Of a stretch of 64,000 nucleotides of DNA, positions 25,584 to 35,741 are shown piece after piece. The stretch covers positions 864,437 to 928,436 of the forward strand of contig NZ_JARGZF010000001.1 in assembly GCF_029222705.1 (NCBI RefSeq), read 5' to 3'. The notes below the pieces were generated by a model. It was not told the origin of the DNA and did not search any database. It saw nothing but the letters and a program-made list of their open reading frames with translations. This stretch comes from Knoellia sp. p5-6-4. Lineage in GTDB: Bacteria > Actinomycetota > Actinomycetes > Actinomycetales > Dermatophilaceae. The translations under genes were made by a program, and so were the position numbers. The number at the start of each line of letters is the position of its first letter. The stretch's first letter is position 1.

Positions 25584-26931
25584 AGTTGGGGACGACCGTG
25601 ACCTCTCCCCTGCCCAGTTCCTTCAGCTGGTCGGCATACAGGCCGGCGTCGCCCACCACCACCACGGTCCACTGCCCGTCGACCCAGCGGCGGTAGGCCT
25701 CGACGAGCGCATCGCCGTCGAGCGCCTGCATGGCGAGCAGGTTGTCGGTGGTGAACTGCGTGGTCAGGCCGTCGAGCGCCATCGTCGCGGCCTCGTCGGC
25801 CACGGCGTCGGCGGTGGCGTAGCGACCCGGTGCGGTCTTGCTGATGAAGTCGATGCCCGCGCGGACCTCGGCCTCGTTGAAGCCCTCTCGGCCCGACTCC
25901 AGGATCTCGAGCAGCAGCTTCACCGACTCCACGGTCGAGTCGGCGCGCACCGAGCCGTTGGTGAGGAAGAGCCCGCCGCGGCGCCGGGGCCGGAAGCTGG
26001 AGCGGATGCCGTAGGTGAAGCCCTTCTCCTCGCGCAGCACCGCGTCGACGCGCGCGTTCGGGGAGCCGCCCACGACGAAGGCCAGGACGGGGTATGCCGC
26101 CCAGCCGCCTTCCGCGCGGCGGTCCGGGCCCGCGCAGCCCACCGAGAGCTCGCTCTGCACCGAGCCGGGGCGGTCGACGAGCACGATGCGTGCGGCGTCG
26201 GTCGCGCGGGCCGGCGGCTCGGCGCTCGGCGCCGCGACCTCCTGGCCGTCGGTGCGCCACTGCCCCAGCGACTCGTCTGCCAGGGCCGCGACGTCGAGGT
26301 CCGACAGGTCGCCGGCGACCACGACGGTCAGCCCCTGCGGCCCGATGAACCGGCGGTGGAAGTCGACGAAGTCGTCGCGGGTCAGCGACGCGACCGTCTC
26401 GTGGCTGCCGGCGCCCGGCCGGGAGGCGCGCTCACCGCTGTCGAAGAAGGTGGCGATGAACTCGCGGGCGGCCCGGTGCGGGGCCATCGCCCGCTCCTGC
26501 TCGATCTCGGCCAGACGCGTCTTGACGTGCCGGCTCACCTCGGCCTCGGGGAAGACCGGCTCGCCCAGCGCCTGCTGGAGCAGGTCGAGCGCCTCGCCGA
26601 GCCGCCGCTTGGGCACGTCGAGGTCGACGCTGAGGCCGCTGTCGCTCATCCCGGCGCCCAGGGCGATTCCCTTGCGCTCGAGCAGCTGGGCGAACTCCTC
26701 GGAGGTGTGCCGCTTCGTCCCCTCGTCGAGCAGCCGCGCGGTGAGCGCCGCGACGCCCTCGCGCTCGCGCGGCTCGACGGTGAGCGGCAGCGGCAGCACC
26801 GTGCGCACCGAGACGACGTACTGGCCTGGTATGTCGTAGGCCAGCAGCGAGATGCCGTTGGACAGGGTGTGCCGCTGCGGCTCGGGGAATGCCCACGGCT
26901 GGGGCGGGACGACCTCGGGTCGGGCGCTCAC
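25582..26931 (-). CDS. M16-family peptidase-like protein, non-catalytic partner
   Basis: 449 residues from GTG 26931 overlapping the upstream stop (GTGA). The M16 fold is clear (GISLLAYDIPGQYVVSVRTVLPLPL and the R/Y pair region REEKGFTYGIRSSF). Where HxxEH should be, it reads TARLLDEGTKR, so it cannot bind zinc. Such a subunit usually pairs with a catalytic M16B partner, here the gene immediately upstream, to form a heterodimeric chamber. Confidence 0.9.
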   Translation of the reverse strand: MSARPEVVPPQPWAFPEPQRHTLSNGISLLAYDIPGQYVVSVRTVLPLPLTVEPREREGVAALTARLLDEGTKRHTSEEFAQLLERKGIALGAGMSDSGLSVDLDVPKRRLGEALDLLQQALGEPVFPEAEVSRHVKTRLAEIEQERAMAPHRAAREFIATFFDSGERASRPGAGSHETVASLTRDDFVDFHRRFIGPQGLTVVVAGDLSDLDVAALADESLGQWRTDGQEVAAPSAEPPARATDAARIVLVDRPGSVQSELSVGCAGPDRRAEGGWAAYPVLAFVVGGSPNARVDAVLREEKGFTYGIRSSFRPRRRGGLFLTNGSVRADSTVESVKLLLEILESGREGFNEAEVRAGIDFISKTAPGRYATADAVADEAATMALDGLTTQFTTDNLLAMQALDGDALVEAYRRWVDGQWTVVVVGDAGLYADQLKELGRGEVTVVPN

Positions 26932-28211
26932 GCGGCCTCCTCCTCCACGGCGACGAGGTGCGCCACGACGGCTCGGTTGTGGGGGCGCAGCCACGTCTGG
27001 GCCATCGCCTGGACCTGCTCGGCGGTGACGGCGGTCAGCCGGTCGAGGTAGGTGTTGATGAACTGCGGGTCGTCGTGCAGCAGGGTGTGCTGGCTGATCG
27101 CGTCGGCCCGCTCCTCCTGGCTGGCGAGGGCGTGCAGCCACGAGCGCTCGGCCTGGGCCAGCGCCGACTCCATCTCGACCTCGGTGGGCCCCTCCTGCGC
27201 GAACCGCTCGAGCTCCTCGAGCGCCCGGGCCTCCACGGTGTCGGGGTCCTGGCCGTCGGCGATGTCGAGCACGATGAAGCCGAGCGAGACCCCGTCGACG
27301 AACCCCATGCTGTGGGCCTGCACCGCGTTGGCCACCTGCTCGCGGCGCACGAGGCGCTGCACCAGCCTCGATGTGGTCAGCCCGCCGATGACGTCGAGGG
27401 CCAGCGAGGCGGCGAAGAACTCCTCGGTGTTGTCGACCGGCAGGCGGAAGGCCATGTGCAGCCGGTCGTTGGGCACCTCGTCACGCCGCTCGAACCGCAC
27501 CGGCTCGGTGATGGGGCCGAGCTGGTCGTGGTTGCCCCGCTGCGGCTCGGCCGAGGCCGGCAGCCCGCCGAAGTACTTCTCGGCGGCCGCGAAGCCCTCC
27601 TCCGGCGTCAGGTCGCCGACCAGGGTCAGCACCGTGTTGTTGGGGCCGTAGTAGCGGCGGAAGAAGGCGTGCACGTCCTCGAGGCTGGCGGCGTCGAGGT
27701 CCTCCATCGACCCGATCGTCGGGTGGTGGTAGGGGTGCTCGGGCGGGAAGACCGTGGCGTAGGTGTCGATCAGCGCGTTGCCGTAGGGCACGTTGTCGTA
27801 GCGCTGCCGCTTCTCCTCCTTGACCACGTCGCGCTGGTTGTCGAGGTTGGCCTGGTTGACGGCGTCGAGCAGGTAGCCGTGCCGGTCGGCCTCCATCCAG
27901 AGGGCGAGCTCGAAGGCGCCCTTGGGGACCGTCTCGAAGTAGTTGGTGCGGTCGAACCAGGTCGTCGCGTTGAGCCGGCCGCCCTCGGCCATGAGCCGGG
28001 TGAAGTGCTCGCCGCTGGCGACGTTGCGCGACCCCTGGAACATCAGGTGCTCGAAGAGGTGCGCGAACCCGGTGCGGCCCGGCGCCTCGTGCCGCGACCC
28101 CACGTTGACCCAGAGGTTGACGGTCACGTTGGGCACGCTCGTGTCGGGTGAGACGACCACCCTGAGGCCGTTGGCCAGGGTCTTCTCGTGGATCGGGTAG
28201 TCCAGCGCCAT
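26928..28211 (-). CDS. M16-family zinc metallopeptidase, catalytic subunit
   Basis: 427 residues. The inverted zinc motif HLFEHLMF (HxxEH) is near residue 50, and the distal Glu is in the NQRDVVKEEKRQRYDN region. It has no signal peptide, so it acts in the cytosol. Family members degrade peptides or misfolded segments. It forms a translationally coupled pair with the zinc-less partner. Confidence 0.92.
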   Translation of the reverse strand: MALDYPIHEKTLANGLRVVVSPDTSVPNVTVNLWVNVGSRHEAPGRTGFAHLFEHLMFQGSRNVASGEHFTRLMAEGGRLNATTWFDRTNYFETVPKGAFELALWMEADRHGYLLDAVNQANLDNQRDVVKEEKRQRYDNVPYGNALIDTYATVFPPEHPYHHPTIGSMEDLDAASLEDVHAFFRRYYGPNNTVLTLVGDLTPEEGFAAAEKYFGGLPASAEPQRGNHDQLGPITEPVRFERRDEVPNDRLHMAFRLPVDNTEEFFAASLALDVIGGLTTSRLVQRLVRREQVANAVQAHSMGFVDGVSLGFIVLDIADGQDPDTVEARALEELERFAQEGPTEVEMESALAQAERSWLHALASQEERADAISQHTLLHDDPQFINTYLDRLTAVTAEQVQAMAQTWLRPHNRAVVAHLVAVEEEAA

Positions 28212-28290
28212 GGCGACACCCTAGGTGACACGTGCGCCCCAGACGCCACCACCGCGGCGCACTCAGCAAAGGCTGCTGCCGCAGAGGCAT

Positions 28291-28339
28291 GCAGCAACCT
28301 GCCCTGACGGCAGCAACCGCTGCTAGCAGAAGTTGCTGC
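28291..28339. repeat. GCAGCAAC repeats forming a nested hairpin
   Basis: GCAGCAAC occurs at 28291-28298 and 28310-28317, and its inverse at 28332-28339. Between the last two sits the palindrome CTGCTAGCAG (28320-28329), so 28310-28339 can fold into a nearly continuous stem. The 28291 copy can compete for the same partner. It lies just after the NDH-2 gene (minus strand) and may terminate it. Nothing else is visible in the 158-bp gap. Confidence 0.55.
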
Positions 28340-28369
28340 AGGGGGTGGGGTGGTGGGGGGAGGCGGGGG

Positions 28370-29791
28370 TCAGGAGGAGCGGTAGGCGCGCTCGCGGGCC
28401 TCGGCCACCGACAGGTGCTCGGGCTTCCTGTCCCCGGGCACCCTGGGCAGCGACGGGGAGTAATCCTCGCCGAGGTCGGCGATCGCGTTGCGGGCGAAGA
28501 CCTGCTGCTCGGTGACCGTGCGCTCGGCGCGGCCGCGCCCGAGGAAGCTGACGGCCCAGTGCAGCAGCGTGGTCAGGCGGTGCTTGAACCCGATGATGTA
28601 GACCAGGTGGACGGCCAGCCAGAGCAGCCAGGCGACGAAGCCGCCGAAGCGGAGCTTGCCGATGCTCGCCACGGCGCTGAACCGCGAGATGGTCGCCATG
28701 GAGCCCTTGTCCTTGTACTCGAACGGGCCCTTGGGCGGCTGGCCGGCGAGCCGGCGCTTGACCTGCTCGGCGGCATACCGGGCGCCCTGGATCGCCACCT
28801 GGGCCACGCCCGGGTAGCCCTTGAGCGCGGCCATGTCGCCCACCACGAACACCTCGGGGTGGCCCGGCAGCGTCAGGTCGTCGTTGACCTTCACGCGCCC
28901 GGCCCGGTCGACCTCGGCCCCGGACTGCTCGGCCAGCATCGCCCCGAGCTCGGAGGCCTGCACGCCGGCGGCCCACACCTTGGTGACCGACTCGATGCGG
29001 CGGCGCTGGCCGCTGCCGTCCTCCACCTCGATGCCGGTCGAGTCGACGCCGACGACCTTGGCGCCGAGCTGGACCTCGACCCCGAGCTGCTGGAGCTTGC
29101 GGGTGGCCTTGGCGCCGAGGTCCTCGCCGAACGCCGACAGCACCTGGGGTGCGGCGTCGAGCAGGACGATCCGCGCCCGGCTGGGGTCGATCCGGCGGAA
29201 GTCGCGCTTGAGGGTGCGGTGCGCCAGCTCGGCGATCTGCCCCGCCATCTCGACACCGGTCGGCCCGGCGCCGACGACGACGAAGGTCATCAGCCGCTCG
29301 ATCTCCTTGGGGGTGCTGGCCAGCTCGGCGGTCTCGAAGGCGCCGAAGATGCGGCCGCGCAGCTCGAGGGCGTCGTCGATGCTCTTCATGCCGGGGGCGT
29401 AGCGAGCGAAGTGGTCGTTGCCGAAGTAGGACTGCCCCGCGCCGGCTGCGACGAGGAGGGTGTCGTAGGGGGTCACGGTGTCTCGGTCGAGCACCCGCGA
29501 GGTGACCGTCTTCGCCTCGAGGTCGATGTGGGTGACGGTGCCGAGGATGACCCGGGCGTTCCTCTGCCGGGCGAGCACCTCACGGGTGGCCGGCGCGATC
29601 TCGCCCTCGGACAGGATGCCGGTGGCCACCTGGTAGAGCAGCGGCTGGAACAGGTGGTGGGTGGTCTTGGCGACCAGCGTGATGTCGACGTCGGCCCGCT
29701 TCAGCGCCTGCGTCCCGAACAGGCCCCCGAAACCGGACCCGATGACGACCACCCGGTGGCGCGGGGTGGCTGATGACTCCTGCGACGGCAT
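28370..29791 (-). CDS. ndh: Type II NADH dehydrogenase (NDH-2)
   Basis: 473 residues from ATG 29791, which lies inside a CGGCATAC motif and is preceded by GGAGAG. Two Rossmann sites are seen: RHRVVVIGSGFGGLFGTQAL (FAD) and FVVVGAGPTGVEMAGQIAEL (NADH). FVVGDMAAL is the third family motif. A hydrophobic stretch (FVAWLLWLAVHLVYIIGFKHR) and an amphipathic C-terminus anchor it to the membrane. It transfers electrons from NADH to menaquinone without proton pumping. Confidence 0.94.
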   Translation of the reverse strand: MPSQESSATPRHRVVVIGSGFGGLFGTQALKRADVDITLVAKTTHHLFQPLLYQVATGILSEGEIAPATREVLARQRNARVILGTVTHIDLEAKTVTSRVLDRDTVTPYDTLLVAAGAGQSYFGNDHFARYAPGMKSIDDALELRGRIFGAFETAELASTPKEIERLMTFVVVGAGPTGVEMAGQIAELAHRTLKRDFRRIDPSRARIVLLDAAPQVLSAFGEDLGAKATRKLQQLGVEVQLGAKVVGVDSTGIEVEDGSGQRRRIESVTKVWAAGVQASELGAMLAEQSGAEVDRAGRVKVNDDLTLPGHPEVFVVGDMAALKGYPGVAQVAIQGARYAAEQVKRRLAGQPPKGPFEYKDKGSMATISRFSAVASIGKLRFGGFVAWLLWLAVHLVYIIGFKHRLTTLLHWAVSFLGRGRAERTVTEQQVFARNAIADLGEDYSPSLPRVPGDRKPEHLSVAEARERAYRSS

Positions 29792-29983
29792 ACGGTCACT
29801 CTCCTCTTCACGCGAAAGGACGGCCACCCCACCAGGGGTGCCGTCCTCGCTGACGCCATGGGTGCACTCGCGTCAACAACGCTAGGGCAGCCCGTATGCC
29901 GTGTCCGCCCGCGCGTGCGCGCGGTGCGACGCGCGTCACGTCGCCGGGGGTGGGGGGCGGCCGGCGTTCTCACAGCGTGGACG

Positions 29984-31351
29984 TCACCGCGTCGACGTGG
30001 TGGCGCCCTCGGTGGCGGTCGTGGTCGTCGTCACGGTCGTCGTGACGGTCACGGTGACCGTCGTCGTGGTCGTCCTCGGGCGCCTGGTGGTCGGGCAGCC
30101 CGACTCGGTGGGCTCGTCCGGCGAGGTCTCGCTCGTCGTCGTGCTCGTCGCCGGGGTGAGCGAGGTGGTGGTGCGCGGCGTGGTGGTGGCTGGTGGCGCC
30201 GTGGTCGTCGGCTGCGGTGCCTCCCTCCCGGTCTCCGTGCTCGCCTCCGTCTCGGTGTCCGTCTCGGTCTCCGTGTCGGTCTCCGTGTCGGTCTCGGTGT
30301 CGGTGGCCGTCGGGTCGGCGGCGTCGTCCGTGGTGCAGGCCGGCGTGGCCGACGTCGACCCGGTGGGCGTGGTGGTGGGTGCTTCGGTGGTGCTCGTGGC
30401 GGTCGCGCTGGGCGTCGTGGTCACCGGCTGCGGGACGGCGGTCGTCGCGGTCGACGGCTCTGCGGACGCGGTGGTGGGCGCCGAGGTGGCCGCGACGCCC
30501 CTCTCGAGGGCGGGCAGCAGGCTGGCCCGGCCGCCCGAGGCGACCCGGAAGCCGACGGCGCCGACCGCCTCGAGGCCCTCGGCCTCGAAGTACTCCTGCC
30601 ACTCCACCACCGCGACGACGTAGTCGATCGACTGGTTGTAGGACCAGATCGCGGCGTGGAGGTCGTCGGCCTTGGACAGGTCGCGGCCGTAACGGCAGAG
30701 GTAGCCCGCTGCGGAGTGGGCGGCGTCGTAGACGTTCTGCGGGTCGGCATCGCCGTCGCCGTCGCCGTCGACGCCGGCCCAGGCCCAGGTGCTCGGGATG
30801 AACTGCATCGGCCCCACCGCACGGTCCCACTCGCTGTGGCCGTCGTAGTGGCCGCCGTCGCTGTCGCGGATGACGGCGAACGGGCCGCCGTCGAGGAGGG
30901 GACCGTAGATGCCCGGTCGGACGCGGTGGTCGCTGCCGATCTGGCGCCCACCCGCCGAGCCGGACTCGACCTGCCCGATCGCCGCGAGCAGGGCGACCGG
31001 CAGGCTGCACGAGGCGGGGGCGGCCGCGGCGGCGGAGCGGTAGGCCGCCACCAGGGCGCCGGAGCGGTCGAGGTCGCTCTCCGTGACCGGGTGGGCGGAC
31101 CTCGTGGCGGGGCGCGGGATGGGGCGCGTCGAGAGCGTGACCCGCTCCACCCGCGTCGGCGTGGTGGACGGCGGCGGAGCGGTCGGCCCGAGGTCGTCGA
31201 ACCGGTCGTAGGACGGAAGGGAGTAGGGCGTGCTCGGGGCCGTGCGGAGCTCCGGCGCCGCGCGCGGCCCGCTTCCGGCAAACGCCACGAGCCCGGCGAG
31301 CATCACTGCCGTCAGCCGAAGATGCAAGACAGGTCCCCCTTCCCCGGCCAT
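29984..31351 (-). CDS. Secreted lytic transglycosylase with Thr-rich tail
   Basis: 455 residues from ATG 31351; a TTG at 31327 with AAGGGGGA ahead is a good alternative. A signal peptide (LTAVMLAGLVAFAG) is followed by a Pro/Thr linker. The SLT_2-type domain has the catalytic Glu in LLAAIGQVESGSAGG, then GPMQFIPSTWAWAG, the Ca-like DGDGDGDADPQNVYDAA and YLCRYGRDL. After about residue 280 comes a 175-residue tail almost entirely Thr, Ala, Ser and Pro, with a central TDTETDTETDTETE repeat. The enzyme cleaves peptidoglycan glycan strands; the tail may be O-mannosylated and span the wall. Confidence 0.85.
   Translation of the reverse strand: MAGEGGPVLHLRLTAVMLAGLVAFAGSGPRAAPELRTAPSTPYSLPSYDRFDDLGPTAPPPSTTPTRVERVTLSTRPIPRPATRSAHPVTESDLDRSGALVAAYRSAAAAAPASCSLPVALLAAIGQVESGSAGGRQIGSDHRVRPGIYGPLLDGGPFAVIRDSDGGHYDGHSEWDRAVGPMQFIPSTWAWAGVDGDGDGDADPQNVYDAAHSAAGYLCRYGRDLSKADDLHAAIWSYNQSIDYVVAVVEWQEYFEAEGLEAVGAVGFRVASGGRASLLPALERGVAATSAPTTASAEPSTATTAVPQPVTTTPSATATSTTEAPTTTPTGSTSATPACTTDDAADPTATDTETDTETDTETETDTETEASTETGREAPQPTTTAPPATTTPRTTTSLTPATSTTTSETSPDEPTESGCPTTRRPRTTTTTVTVTVTTTVTTTTTATEGATTSTR
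30245..30312 (-). repeat. Six-base tandem array inside transglycosylase tail
   Basis: Units of GTCTCG/GTCTCC/GTGTCG alternate for about 65 bp and encode the (Thr-Asp-Thr-Glu) stretch. Such a simple array can change length by slippage in steps of two residues without breaking frame. Confidence 0.7.
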
Positions 31352-31517
31352 CGTGACCCGGCCGCCTCGACGAAGACCACCCCCGGTGGGCGAAATGGTC
31401 AGGAAGGGCCAAACATCACCCGCGGAGGGCTAGGCGAGGCGTCGCAGGGGCTACGCCATCTGTCCGAGGCGGCCGGCCATGAATGCTGGGACTGCCTCGG
31501 GGGCCCTGCCCTGAAAG

Positions 31518-31574
31518 GCGAAGTCCCAGCTCTCGCGCCTCACGCGGTGGTGAGGCGCGAGAGCTGGACTTCGC
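31518..31574. terminator. Long terminator hairpin between transglycosylase and devR-like gene
   Basis: CCAGCTCTCGCGCCTCAC (31526-31543) pairs perfectly with 31550-31567 around a six-base loop. The stem extends by GCGAAGT/ACTTCGC past a single bulged C, about 25 bp in all. It follows the devR-like gene on the minus strand. The rest of the 244-bp gap shows no gene. Confidence 0.75.
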
Positions 31575-31595
31575 GCTACGGGCTGACCGGTTCGG

Positions 31596-32294
31596 CTACG
31601 ACTCCTTCTCGCGCAGCCGGGAGGCGAACACCGCAGCCTGCGTGCGGCGCTCCATGCCGAGCTTGGCGAGGATGCTCGAGACGTAGTTCTTCACCGTCTT
31701 CTCGGCCAGGAACATCTCCTTGCCGATCTGCCGGTTGGTCAGTCCGTCGGCGATGTGCATGAGCACCCGGCGCTCCTGCTCGGTGAGGCCGGAGAGGGCC
31801 GAGTCCTCCTCGTGGCCGCCGCGCAGGCGCTCGAGCACCCGCGCGGTGACCTGCGGGTCGAGCAGCGACTGGCCCTGGGCGACCCGCAGGATGGCGTCGA
31901 TGAGCTCGTTGCCCCGGATCTGCTTCAGCACGTATCCCGCCGCGCCGGCCATGATCGCGTGGAAGAGCGCCTCGTCGTCGTCGTAGGAGGTGAGGATGAG
32001 GCAGGCGATGGAGGGGTCGACCGAACGCACGTCGCGGCACACGTCGATGCCGCTGCCGTCGGGCAGCCGGCCGTCGAGCACGGCCACGTCGGGGCGCAGC
32101 GCGGGGATGCGACGGGTGGCCTCCTCGGCCAGTCCGGACTCGCCGACGACCTCGATGCGCCCGTCGTTCTCGAGCAGCTCGCGCAGCCCGCGCCGCACGA
32201 TCTCGTGGTCGTCGAGCAGGTAGACGCGGACCTTGCGGTCGGGTGCCGGCTCAGCCGGCGGTGCCGCGGTGGGCTGGTTCTCCATGCCGGACAT
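31596..32294 (-). CDS. DevR/DosR-like response regulator (NarL family)
   Basis: 232 residues from ATG 32294 with GGGGCGAG ahead. The receiver domain has the acidic pair [11 protein letters not shown], the phospho-acceptor Asp74 ([13 protein letters not shown]), the Thr/Ser switch [10 protein letters not shown] and the Lys in YVLKQIRG. The LuxR-type HTH at the C-terminus reads [40 protein letters not shown], where [13 protein letters not shown] is the hallmark of the DevR/OsdR branch. Divergent from the PPOx-like gene and near the kinase gene at 32902. It should bind GGGNC-type palindromes; candidate boxes are listed separately. Confidence 0.88.
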   Translation of the reverse strand: MSGMENQPTAAPPAEPAPDRKVRVYLLDDHEIVRRGLRELLENDGRIEVVGESGLAEEATRRIPALRPDVAVLDGRLPDGSGIDVCRDVRSVDPSIACLILTSYDDDEALFHAIMAGAAGYVLKQIRGNELIDAILRVAQGQSLLDPQVTARVLERLRGGHEEDSALSGLTEQERRVLMHIADGLTNRQIGKEMFLAEKTVKNYVSSILAKLGMERRTQAAVFASRLREKES

Positions 32295-32347
32295 TCTCGC
32301 CCCAGCGCCGCGCTGGTGCACAGGCGCCTCGCCGGATCGGGCGCAAA

Positions 32348-32361
32348 GGGACCATTGGCCC
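32348..32361. promoter_or_regulatory. Candidate DevR box upstream of PPOx-like gene
   Basis: GGGACCATTGGCCC matches the known DosR consensus GGGACTWWAGTCCC at 11 of 14 positions and is itself an imperfect palindrome. It is centred about 45 bp before the GTG at 32399 and between the divergent regulator and PPOx genes. Confidence 0.55.
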
Positions 32362-32398
32362 TCCCCCGGCCCGCTGCAGCCCACTGATACTCGGACGC

Positions 32399-32815
32399 GT
32401 GGAACGAATCCAGGCCCTGAGCACCGAGGAGTGCCTGCACCTGCTGTCGACGGCAAGTGTGGGCCGGATTGCCGTGACCCGTGATGCGCTCCCTGTCATC
32501 CTGCCCGTCAACTACGCCCTCGACGGCGGGTCCATCCTGATCCGCACGACCGACGGCGCGATCCTGCGGGCCGCCCGGGCGGGCGGCGCGGTCGTCGCGT
32601 TCGAGGTCGACAACCTCGACGAGAGCACGATGACGGGCTGGTCGGTGCTGATCACGGGCACGCTGCGCGAGGTCACCGCCGTCAGTGCCGTGCTGCGCGC
32701 CGAACAGCTGCCCCTGGCGCCGTGGGCCGGCGGCGAGCGCCGTCACTTCGTGCGCATCACCCCCGGCATCCTCTCCGGCCGGCGGATCCTCAAGGAGGAG
32801 GTCGCGGCCTCCTAG
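32399..32815 (+). CDS. Pyridoxamine 5'-phosphate oxidase-fold flavoprotein
   Basis: 138 residues from GTG 32399. It has the split-barrel FMN-binding pattern [26 protein letters not shown] and [13 protein letters not shown]. Small proteins of this type are typical members of DosR/OsdR regulons and bind flavin, F420 or haem. The exact substrate is unknown. A candidate DevR box sits in its promoter, and the heme-sensor kinase gene follows 86 bp downstream. Confidence 0.82.
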   Translation: MERIQALSTEECLHLLSTASVGRIAVTRDALPVILPVNYALDGGSILIRTTDGAILRAARAGGAVVAFEVDNLDESTMTGWSVLITGTLREVTAVSAVLRAEQLPLAPWAGGERRHFVRITPGILSGRRILKEEVAAS

Positions 32816-32892
32816 CCCCTTGCCGGGCCGGTGGCGCGGGCCACCGCGCCGACCTGCGGCGAGTGCCGGACGGCCGGTCCCGCCCCTCCTAG

Positions 32893-34617
<1,725 letters not shown>

Positions 34618-34629
34618 CCGGTCGCTATC

Positions 34630-34666
34630 CCGGCCCGGGTCGTCTCACGCAGGTGACCCGGCCCGG
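34630..34666. terminator. Hairpin between sensor kinase and HIT gene
   Basis: CCGGCCCGGGTC (34630-34641) pairs with 34655-34666 with one mismatch. A CCTCACGCAGGTG-like element is directly repeated at 34643 and 34670. It separates convergent genes. Confidence 0.5.
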
Positions 34667-34671
34667 CCGCC

Positions 34672-35091
34672 TCACGCAGGTGGGGCGAGTGCGGCCCTCA
34701 GCCGCGCGGCATACGCCTGGGCCTCGTCGCTGTCCGCGTATCTCGTCCGGGGCCAGAAGAACCCGCGCAGGCCGTCGCCCTTGGTGCGCGGCACGACGTG
34801 CACGTGCAGGTGCGGCACGCTCTGGCTGACGACGTTGTTCATCGCCACGAACGACCCCTGCGCGCCGAGCCCGTCGACCACAGCGGCGGCGACCCGCTGG
34901 GCCGCCCCCATCAGCACCGGCAGGAGCTTCGGCGAGACCTCGAGCAGCGTCGGCACGTGCGCGCGCGGCAGGAGCAGCACGTGCCCCTTGAAGACCGGGC
35001 GGGCGTCGAGGATGCCGAGCACCTCCGGCTCGTCGAGCACCACGTCGGCGTGCACCGATCCCTCGACGATGGCGCAGAAGACGCAGGTCAC
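34672..35091 (-). CDS. HIT-family nucleotide hydrolase
   Basis: 139 residues. Starts CVFCAIVEGSVHADVV and has the histidine triad QSVPHLHVHVVPR near residue 95. FKGHVLLLPRAHVPTL is the usual second conserved block. It hydrolyses AMP-linked nucleotides such as adenosine phosphoramidates or dinucleotide polyphosphates. Diadenosine polyphosphate turnover would fit a stress island, but the placement may be chance. Confidence 0.9.
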   Translation of the reverse strand: MTCVFCAIVEGSVHADVVLDEPEVLGILDARPVFKGHVLLLPRAHVPTLLEVSPKLLPVLMGAAQRVAAAVVDGLGAQGSFVAMNNVVSQSVPHLHVHVVPRTKGDGLRGFFWPRTRYADSDEAQAYAARLRAALAPPA

Positions 35092-35140
35092 GTCGGCGAG
35101 CTTAGGCGGACCCGCCCCCGGACGCGCCCCGGCCGCCGGG

Positions 35141-35470
35141 TCAGCGGCGCAGGAGCCGGGCGTCCCCGCCGAGTCGCCAGCGCCGCCGGGTGCGCGGCAG
35201 CGGGTTGTGGCTGCCCAGGATCATCGACCACAGCTCACGCCCGGCCAGCACCCCGAGCGCGTCGCCCCCCGCCGAGGCCTCGGGCGCGTCGCGGCGGGAG
35301 GCCCGGGTGTACTCCGCCAGGGCCGCGGCGGTCTGCGGCCCGAAGTAGCCATCGGGCTCGGCGCCGACGTGGCGCTGCAGGAACCGCACGTCCTCACCGG
35401 CGTCGCCGAGCCGCAGCGCCCGGCTGCCGGGGGCCAGCCACTGGTAGTTGCCGTAACCCGCGCGCACCAT
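35141..35470 (-). CDS. Small peptidoglycan-binding-domain protein
   Basis: 109 residues from ATG 35470. A PG_binding_1 repeat covers about residues 15-55 (LRLGDAGEDVRFLQRHVGAEPDGYFGPQTAAALAEY). There is no signal peptide, and the C-terminal third is Arg-rich (PRTRRRWRLGG). Without an export signal its wall-binding role is uncertain. It is divergent from the beta-CASP gene; the 271-bp spacer holds a candidate DevR box and the palindrome GGTGTC-CGA-GACACC at 35553-35567. Confidence 0.7.
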   Translation of the reverse strand: MVRAGYGNYQWLAPGSRALRLGDAGEDVRFLQRHVGAEPDGYFGPQTAAALAEYTRASRRDAPEASAGGDALGVLAGRELWSMILGSHNPLPRTRRRWRLGGDARLLRR

Positions 35471-35661
35471 GGGGGTCCTGCCCTTCGTCGTGTCGTGTGC
35501 CTCCACCGGCCGCGGCCGCCGAAGGGCAGCCGGGATCACGGCTCGGGAAGGGGGTGTCCGAGACACCGTCGCACGGGCCCCGCGCGGCCCAGATCCACTG
35601 TTTGTCCTAGGCAGCCCCGGCGTTTGCCACATCCGCGACGGCGCAGCACCCGAGCCGCCGC

Positions 35662-35675
35662 GGGCCCAACGGCCC
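35662..35675. promoter_or_regulatory. Candidate DevR box upstream of beta-CASP gene
   Basis: GGGCCCAACGGCCC shares the pattern GGGNCCANNGGCCC with the site at 32348 and is followed by TTAA. It lies 67 bp before the ATG at 35742. Confidence 0.4.
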
Positions 35676-35741
35676 TTAACCCCGCGGCAGCCCCGCGCGG
35701 ACGCTGGTGGTGCGGCCCCAGCCCCGCGGACGGAGGAGACC

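Noticed and set aside
29905-29945. CG-rich palindromes (GACGCGCGTC) upstream of ndh as a Rex site
   Set aside because: They do not match the TGTGAAC-N-TTCACA Rex pattern, and such CG runs arise by chance at this base composition.
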